The notes beneath the pieces are model-generated. The model had not been told where the DNA came from and ran no database searches. It saw only the letters and a program-made list of their open reading frames with translations. From NCBI RefSeq assembly GCF_003917135.1, contig NZ_RPDI01000010.1, positions 3,794 through 67,793 of the forward strand: a stretch of 64,000 nucleotides of DNA, written 5' to 3'. The stretch is from Leucobacter chromiireducens (lineage in GTDB: Bacteria; Actinomycetota; Actinomycetes; Actinomycetales; Microbacteriaceae). Both the position numbers and the translations under genes were made by a program. Below, piece by piece: positions 59,318-64,000 of the stretch; the stretch's first letter is position 1, and the number at the start of each line of letters is the position of its first letter.

Positions 59318-60384
59318 GCGCACCGGTAACCGCCCCAGCCCCCACCACCGCTGGGCTCCGCCCCATCGCCGACTACGATCGGCCGCTCTGGCAGCGCCTC
59401 CTCCTCACCCGCGAGACCGCGATCATCGCGCTGTTCATCGTGGTCGTGATCGCCGCATCGGCGATCGTGCCGAACTTCGGCAGCCAGATCACGATGACCT
59501 ACCTGCTGCTCGACATGTTCCCGATCCTGATCATCGCGCTGCCGATGACCGCGATCATCGTCACGGGCGAGATCGACCTCTCGGTGGCGAGCGTCGTCGG
59601 CTTCTCGAGCGTGCTCACCGGTGTGCTCACGCAGGCCGGCGTACCGTTCGGGATCACGATCGTGATCGCGCTCGGTGCCGGGCTGCTCTGCGGCCTGTTC
59701 AACGGCTTCCTGATCACCACGGTCGGCCTGCCATCGCTCGCGGTCACGATCGGCACGCTCGCCCTGTACCGCGGGCTCGCGGTCGGCCTGCTCGGCACCA
59801 CCGCGGTGACCGACTTCCCCGAGTTCTGGACCGGCCTCGCGAAGGCGAAGATCGGGTCGACCGGCATCCCTGTCGTGATCATCCTGTTCGTGCTGCTCGC
59901 CGCGGTGTTCGCGATCATGCTGCACTTCACCCGCTTCGGTCGCGGCATCTTCGCGATCGGCCTGTCCCCCGAGGCGGCGCGGTTCTCCGGCGTGAACGTC
60001 GCGCGGACGAAGCTGCTCCTCTTCGCGCTGAGCGGGGCGGTCGCCGCGCTCGCCGGCATCTACTACACGCTCCGCTACGGCAGCGCGCGCGGCGACAATG
60101 CGACCGGCATGGAGATGCAGGTGATCGCCGCGGTGCTCCTCGGCGGCGTCTCGATCTTCGGCGGCCGCGGCGCGCTGCACGGCGTCATCGCCGGCGTGCT
60201 CCTGATCGGCGTGCTCGCCAGCGCGCTGCGACTCGCGAACGTCACCTCCGACGTGATCAACATCATCACCGGCGTGCTGCTCATCGCCGCGGTCGTGTCG
60301 TCGAGCGTGTTCGCCGCGGTCAAGAACCGGCGTCGCGCCGGCCCGAAACTCACGCTCGCCGGCACCCCTGGCGCAGCCTCCTAG
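59314..60384 (+). CDS. Sugar ABC transporter permease 2 (rhamnose importer)
   Basis: A 356-residue permease related to the preceding gene but clearly diverged. Typical regions are MTAIIVTGEIDLSVASVVGF, SLAVTIGTLALYRGLAVGLLG and LLGGVSIFGGRGALHGVIAGV. The N-terminus has a soluble stretch of about 35 residues before the first helix, and the C-terminus is basic (KNRRRAGPKL). ATG 59314 overlaps the upstream stop. It pairs with permease 1 to form a heterodimeric channel. Confidence 0.9.
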   Translation: MSAPVTAPAPTTAGLRPIADYDRPLWQRLLLTRETAIIALFIVVVIAASAIVPNFGSQITMTYLLLDMFPILIIALPMTAIIVTGEIDLSVASVVGFSSVLTGVLTQAGVPFGITIVIALGAGLLCGLFNGFLITTVGLPSLAVTIGTLALYRGLAVGLLGTTAVTDFPEFWTGLAKAKIGSTGIPVVIILFVLLAAVFAIMLHFTRFGRGIFAIGLSPEAARFSGVNVARTKLLLFALSGAVAALAGIYYTLRYGSARGDNATGMEMQVIAAVLLGGVSIFGGRGALHGVIAGVLLIGVLASALRLANVTSDVINIITGVLLIAAVVSSSVFAAVKNRRRAGPKLTLAGTPGAAS

Positions 60385-60444
60385 CTCTCCTCTCTCACCC
60401 ACCTCACCACGGCCCCGCTCCGCGGGCACTGAAAGGAACGAACA

Positions 60445-61494
60445 ATGTGGTTCACGAAGAATAAGAAGGCCGGCGCCATCGTCGCGCTCGCGGCGAGCGC
60501 CGCGCTCCTCCTCTCCGGCTGCTCGGGCGGCACAGGCGCTGCGAGCGGATCCGGATCCGATTCGGGCTCCGGTGACGCCGCGGGGGCGAGCGTCACGTTC
60601 ATCCCCAAGAACCTCGGCAACCCGTACTTCGACACATCGAGCAAGGGCGGCACGGCCGCAGTCGAGGCGTTCGGCGGCACCTTCAACGAGGTCGGCCCGG
60701 CCGAGGCAACGCCGGACGGCCAGGTCAGCTTCATCAACACCGCGACGCAGCAGGGCGTCGACGCGCTCGCCGTCTCGGCGAACGATCCGAAGGCGATCTG
60801 TGACGCGCTGACCGAGGCGCGCGACGCCGGACTCAAGGTCGTCACCTTCGACTCGGACACGAACACCGACTGCCGCGACATCTTCGTGAACCAGGCTGAC
60901 GCCGCCGGCATCGCCAAGGTGCAGGTCGACATGATCGCCGAGCAGATCGGCGACGCCGGCGAGATCGCCGTGCTGTCCGCCGCCGCGAACGCGACGAACC
61001 AGAACGCCTGGATCGACATGATGAAGGAAGAGCTCGCCGCGAGCCACCCGGACATCGAGCTCGTCGAGGTCGTGTACGGCGACGACGACGACCAGACCTC
61101 CTTCGACAAGACTGCCGCGCTGCTGCAGACCTACCCGGAGCTCAAGGGCATCGTGTCGCCGACCACCGTCGGCATCGCGGCCGCAGCGCGCTACCTCTCC
61201 ACCTCGGACGCGAAGGGGAAGGTCGCGCTGACCGGCCTCGGCACGCCGAACCAGATGCGTGAGTACGTCGAGGACGGCACCGTCACCGAGTTCGCGCTCT
61301 GGAACCCGGAGGAGCTCGGCTACCTCACCGCGTACGCGGCGAACGCGCTCGTTGCCGGCGACATCACCGGCGCCGAGGGCGACACCTTCGAGGCGGGCGA
61401 CCTCGGCGAGTACACCGTCGGCGCGGACGGCGTCGTGCTGCTCGGCGATCCCTACCGCTTCAACAAGGAAAACATCGGCGACTTCGACTTCTAG
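60445..61494 (+). CDS. rhaS: Rhamnose ABC transporter substrate-binding lipoprotein
   Basis: A 349-residue lipoprotein: basic N-terminus, hydrophobic core, lipobox LLLSGC (Cys 25), Ser/Gly linker, then a Peripla_BP_4 sugar-binding fold. The stretches FIPKNLGNPYFDTSSKGG, DALAVSANDP, FDSDTN, ATNQNAWIDMM and ALWNPEELGYLTAYAA are those of RhaS-type rhamnose-binding proteins. GAAAGGAA precedes ATG 60445. It follows the permeases by 60 nt. A perfect hairpin at 61502-61532 right after its stop probably raises its relative message level. Confidence 0.9.
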   Translation: MWFTKNKKAGAIVALAASAALLLSGCSGGTGAASGSGSDSGSGDAAGASVTFIPKNLGNPYFDTSSKGGTAAVEAFGGTFNEVGPAEATPDGQVSFINTATQQGVDALAVSANDPKAICDALTEARDAGLKVVTFDSDTNTDCRDIFVNQADAAGIAKVQVDMIAEQIGDAGEIAVLSAAANATNQNAWIDMMKEELAASHPDIELVEVVYGDDDDQTSFDKTAALLQTYPELKGIVSPTTVGIAAAARYLSTSDAKGKVALTGLGTPNQMREYVEDGTVTEFALWNPEELGYLTAYAANALVAGDITGAEGDTFEAGDLGEYTVGADGVVLLGDPYRFNKENIGDFDF

Positions 61495-61501
61495 TCGCCA
61501 C

Positions 61502-61532
61502 GGTGGTGCCCCGGCGCGGCCGGGGCACCACC
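61502..61532 (+). other. Intercistronic hairpin after rhaS
   Basis: GGTGGTGCCCCGGC (61502-61515) and its exact complement (61519-61532) enclose a 3-nt loop. There is no U-run, so partial termination or 3' protection of the rhaS message is more likely than full termination. Confidence 0.75.
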
Positions 61533-61558
61533 ACCGCACCACTCACACAGGAGAACCG

Positions 61559-61912
61559 ATGCGCGTCTGCTTCGAAATGCGGGTCAAGCCCGAACGGATC
61601 GCCGAGTACACGCGGCGCCACGCAGCGGTGTGGCCCGACATGCTCGCCGCGATCACCGACGCCGGGCGCCGCAACTACTCGCTGTTCCTCCGCCCGGACG
61701 GCCTCCTCATCGGCTACTACGAGACCGATGACGACGACGCAGCGCAGCGCGCACTCGCCGCCGACCCGCGCACCACCGAGTGGGAGGCAGACATGGCGGA
61801 GTTCTTCATCGCCTCGACCGGCCGCCCTGACCAGGAGGCCCCCCGACTGACCGAGGTGTTCAACCTCGAGGACCAACTCGCCCGCACCCCATCGGGCTCG
61901 GATCGCGCGTAG
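61559..61912 (+). CDS. rhaM: L-rhamnose mutarotase
   Basis: A 117-residue dimeric alpha/beta-barrel protein that interconverts alpha- and beta-L-rhamnose. The sequence MRVCFEMRVKPERIAEYTRRH, shortened to CFEMRVKPERIAEYTRRH, then VWPDMLAAITDAGRRNYSLFL contains the catalytic His and Tyr region, and TTEWEADMAEFF and TEVFNLE complete the family pattern. CAGGAG precedes ATG 61559. It lies between rhaS and the isomerase gene, consistent with presenting the correct anomer to RhaI. Confidence 0.93.
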   Translation: MRVCFEMRVKPERIAEYTRRHAAVWPDMLAAITDAGRRNYSLFLRPDGLLIGYYETDDDDAAQRALAADPRTTEWEADMAEFFIASTGRPDQEAPRLTEVFNLEDQLARTPSGSDRA

Positions 61913-61940
61913 GCGCGAGACACGAAAGAAAGCGCAGATC

Positions 61941-63110
61941 ATGAGCACGCAGCTGACTCCCGAACACTTCGCCACCCTCGCACAGCAGGCGATCGAGGTC
62001 CCCTCGTGGGCGTACGGCAACTCGGGCACGCGGTTCAAGGTGTTCTCGACCCCCGGCACCCCGCGCGACCCGTTCGAGAAGATCGCCGACGCCGCTGAGG
62101 TGCACCGCCTCACCGGCCTCGCGCCCGCCGTTGCGCTCCACATCCCCTGGGATCTCGTCGACGACTACGCGGCGCTGCGCACCCACGCGGAGAACCTCGG
62201 GGTCAGCCTCGGCACGGTCAACTCGAACACGTTCCAGGACGAGGACTACAAGTTCGGCGCCCTCACGCACGTGGATCCCGCGATCCGCCGCAAGGCGATC
62301 GATCACCACCTGCGCTGCATCGACGTCATGGACGCCACGGGCTCGCGCGACCTGAAGATCTGGCTCGCCGACGGCTCCAACTACCCCGGTCAGGTCGACA
62401 TGCGCGGCCGCCAGGACCGGCTGCAGGAGTCGCTGCAGGAGGTCTACGCACGGCTCTCGGGCGAGCAGCGCCTCGTGCTCGAGTACAAGTTCTTCGAGCC
62501 GGCGTTCTACCACACCGACGTTCCCGACTGGGGCACCTCGTACGCGCAGGTCACCGCCCTCGGCGAGCGCGCGATGGTCTGCCTCGACACCGGCCACCAC
62601 GCGCCGGGCACGAACATCGAGTTCATCGTGATGCAGCTGCTCCGCCTCGGCAAGCTCGGCGCGTTCGACTTCAACAGCCGCTTCTACGCCGACGACGACC
62701 TGATCGTTGGCGCCGCCGACCCGTTCCAGCTGTTCCGGATCATCGCCGAGGTGGTCCGCGGCGGCGGCCTGAATAACCCCGACGTCGCGTTCATGCTCGA
62801 CCAGTGCCACAACATCGAGGAGAAGATCCCCGGTCAGATCCGCTCCGTGCTCAACGTGCAGGAGATGACGGCGCGTGCACTGCTCCTCGACCGCGACGCG
62901 CTCGCTGCCGCGGAGGCCGCGGGCGACGTGCTCGGCGCGAACGCCGTGTACATGGACGCGTTCTACACGGACGTGCGCCCGGCGCTCGCGGAGTGGCGCG
63001 AGTCGCGCGGCCTGCCAGCCGACCCGATGGCCGCGTACGCCTCATCCGGCTACCAGCAGCGCATCGCCGCCGAGCGCGTCGGCGGCGCGCAGGCGAGCTG
63101 GGGCGCGTAG
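61941..63110 (+). CDS. rhaI: L-rhamnose isomerase, actinobacterial type
   Basis: A 389-residue TIM-barrel isomerase turning L-rhamnose into L-rhamnulose. It belongs to the RhaI type of Pseudomonas/actinobacteria, not to the E. coli RhaA type. Metal-site segments are KIWLADGSNYPGQVD, LVLEYKFFEPAFYHTD (Glu and His), VCLDTGHHAPGTNIEFI (Asp, His) and FDFNSRFYADDDLIVG (Asp pair). GAAAGAAAG-like purines precede ATG 61941. It is followed 4 nt later by rhamnulokinase. Confidence 0.93.
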   Translation: MSTQLTPEHFATLAQQAIEVPSWAYGNSGTRFKVFSTPGTPRDPFEKIADAAEVHRLTGLAPAVALHIPWDLVDDYAALRTHAENLGVSLGTVNSNTFQDEDYKFGALTHVDPAIRRKAIDHHLRCIDVMDATGSRDLKIWLADGSNYPGQVDMRGRQDRLQESLQEVYARLSGEQRLVLEYKFFEPAFYHTDVPDWGTSYAQVTALGERAMVCLDTGHHAPGTNIEFIVMQLLRLGKLGAFDFNSRFYADDDLIVGAADPFQLFRIIAEVVRGGGLNNPDVAFMLDQCHNIEEKIPGQIRSVLNVQEMTARALLLDRDALAAAEAAGDVLGANAVYMDAFYTDVRPALAEWRESRGLPADPMAAYASSGYQQRIAAERVGGAQASWGA

Positions 63111-63114
63111 CGCG

Positions 63115-64000
63115 GTGGGACGCACGGTGCCTGGCCGGGTCGCCGCGGTCGATCTCGGGGCGACGAGCGGCCGAGTGATCGTCGGCCGCATCGAGCCAGG
63201 CGAGGCGGGGCCCGAACTCCGCACGCAGCACATCGCCCGCTTCGCGAACGACCCGGTGCGCACACGGGACGGCCTGCACTGGAACCTGCTCGAGCTGTAC
63301 CGCCAGACCCTCGCCGGCCTCGCGCTCGCGGAGCGCGGCGCACCCGGCGAGATCGCATCGGTGGGCATCGACTCGTGGGCGGTGGACTACGGCCTCCTCC
63401 GAGACGGTCGACCGCTCGGTGTCCCCTACCACTATCGTGACGCGCGCTGCGAGGCCGGCGTCTCCGCGGTGCACGGGCGCGTCTCGGCTGCGGAACTCTA
63501 CGCTCGCAATGGCTTGCAGCACCTCCCGTTCAACACGATCTTCCAGCTTGCGGCCGAGGGCGATGTGCTGGCGAGCGCCGACCGACTCCTCCTCATCCCC
63601 GACCTGCTCGCGCACTGGCTGACCGGTGCCGAGGTCGCCGAGCGGACGAACGCCTCGACCACCGGGCTTCTCGATGCGCGCACACAGGACTGGGATCTCG
63701 CGCTCGCGGATTCGCTGGGGATCCCCGGCCGGATCCTCCCGCCCCTCGTTGACCCTGGTGCCCGTCTCGGCACGTTCTCCCCCGAGGTCGCCGCGGTCGT
63801 CGGGCGTCCGCTTGAGCTGGTCGCGGTGGCATCGCACGACACGGCATCGGCCGTCGCTGCGATCCCGAGCACGGGAACCGACTTCGCCTACGTGTCGTGC
63901 GGCACCTGGGGTCTCGTCGGCCTCGAACTTGACGCCCCCGTGCTCAGCGCGGCGGCACGCGAGGCGAACTTCACGAACGAGGGCGGCGTCGCCGGAACGA
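63115..64000 (+). CDS. rhaB: Rhamnulokinase, 5' part (runs off the window)
   Basis: About 295 codons are present with no stop before the window end. The kinase opens with VAAVDLGATSGRVIVG, the FGGY phosphate-1 motif, then LHWNLLELYR, GIDSWAVDYGLL and YHYRDAR, which bind sugar, and continues to HDTASAVAAIPSTGTDFAYVSCGTWGLVG, the start of the second ATPase domain. This order and spacing match rhamnulokinase. The start is GTG 63115 (GTG 63127 possible); neither has a clear ribosome site, and translation may be coupled to rhaI. It phosphorylates L-rhamnulose for the aldolase expected beyond the window. Confidence 0.9.
   Translation, partial: MGRTVPGRVAAVDLGATSGRVIVGRIEPGEAGPELRTQHIARFANDPVRTRDGLHWNLLELYRQTLAGLALAERGAPGEIASVGIDSWAVDYGLLRDGRPLGVPYHYRDARCEAGVSAVHGRVSAAELYARNGLQHLPFNTIFQLAAEGDVLASADRLLLIPDLLAHWLTGAEVAERTNASTTGLLDARTQDWDLALADSLGIPGRILPPLVDPGARLGTFSPEVAAVVGRPLELVAVASHDTASAVAAIPSTGTDFAYVSCGTWGLVGLELDAPVLSAAAREANFTNEGGVAGT

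Overview
The window is GC-rich, densely coded DNA with many GTG starts, ATGA/GTGA gene overlaps and TANNNT-type -10 boxes. It carries class Ib nrdHIEF, PucR, IclR and LacI regulators, an actinobacterial-type L-rhamnose isomerase and an LPXTG-like surface protein. This fits a high-GC actinobacterium, most likely Microbacteriaceae (Leucobacter-like). The family call is inference from gene content and style; there is no rRNA gene here to test it.

Layout. 1-4660: tail of an IclR regulator, malic enzyme, thiolase and a D,D-carboxypeptidase. 4657-12062: a four-gene catabolic operon on the minus strand (MHS-type transporter, thiamine-diphosphate enzyme, YtcJ-like amidohydrolase, M20 amidase) with a divergent PucR regulator; its substrate is unknown. 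12182-21105: zinc-ribbon protein, TetR, Pr6Pr membrane protein, a large LATTG-anchored beta-helix/Calx-beta surface protein, a MerR-CMD pair, FadD, and a DUF6153/DUF305 pair. 21119-24291: an accessory island with an AbiEi/AbiEii toxin-antitoxin operon between direct repeats, a decayed tyrosine recombinase with a 12-C tract, and a small YjzC-like gene. 24544-34671: nrdHIEF with NrdR-type boxes, rlmH, an aminotransferase, an ABC exporter, and overlapping K+ channel and ClC genes.

34815-46197 is a uronate-catabolism cluster. KduI, KduD, KdgK and KDPG aldolase form the 5-keto-4-deoxyuronate to pyruvate plus glyceraldehyde-3-phosphate route. With them are two D-2-hydroxyacid dehydrogenases, two cupins, an IclR (KdgR-like) regulator and an iron/polyamine-type ABC importer with a fused permease. 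Two 25-bp KdgR-like operators lie in front of the two divergent transcription units. 46282-55299 holds a TetR-DUF1304-CurA locus, a thiamine-binding protein, an MFS exporter, cytidine deaminase, and a NatAB-like ABC exporter divergent from a NarL-type two-component system.

55497-64000 is an L-rhamnose regulon: a LacI repressor, two LacI operators around a TTGACG/TAGACT promoter, the ABC importer (ATPase, two permeases, binding protein), mutarotase, isomerase and the 5' part of rhamnulokinase, which runs off the window.

Recurrent themes are: -10 boxes exactly 6-7 nt before start codons (leaderless transcripts); two unrelated families of intergenic palindromic repeats, two copies each; and hairpins placed between operon genes to set stoichiometry. 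No tRNA, rRNA or CRISPR array was seen.
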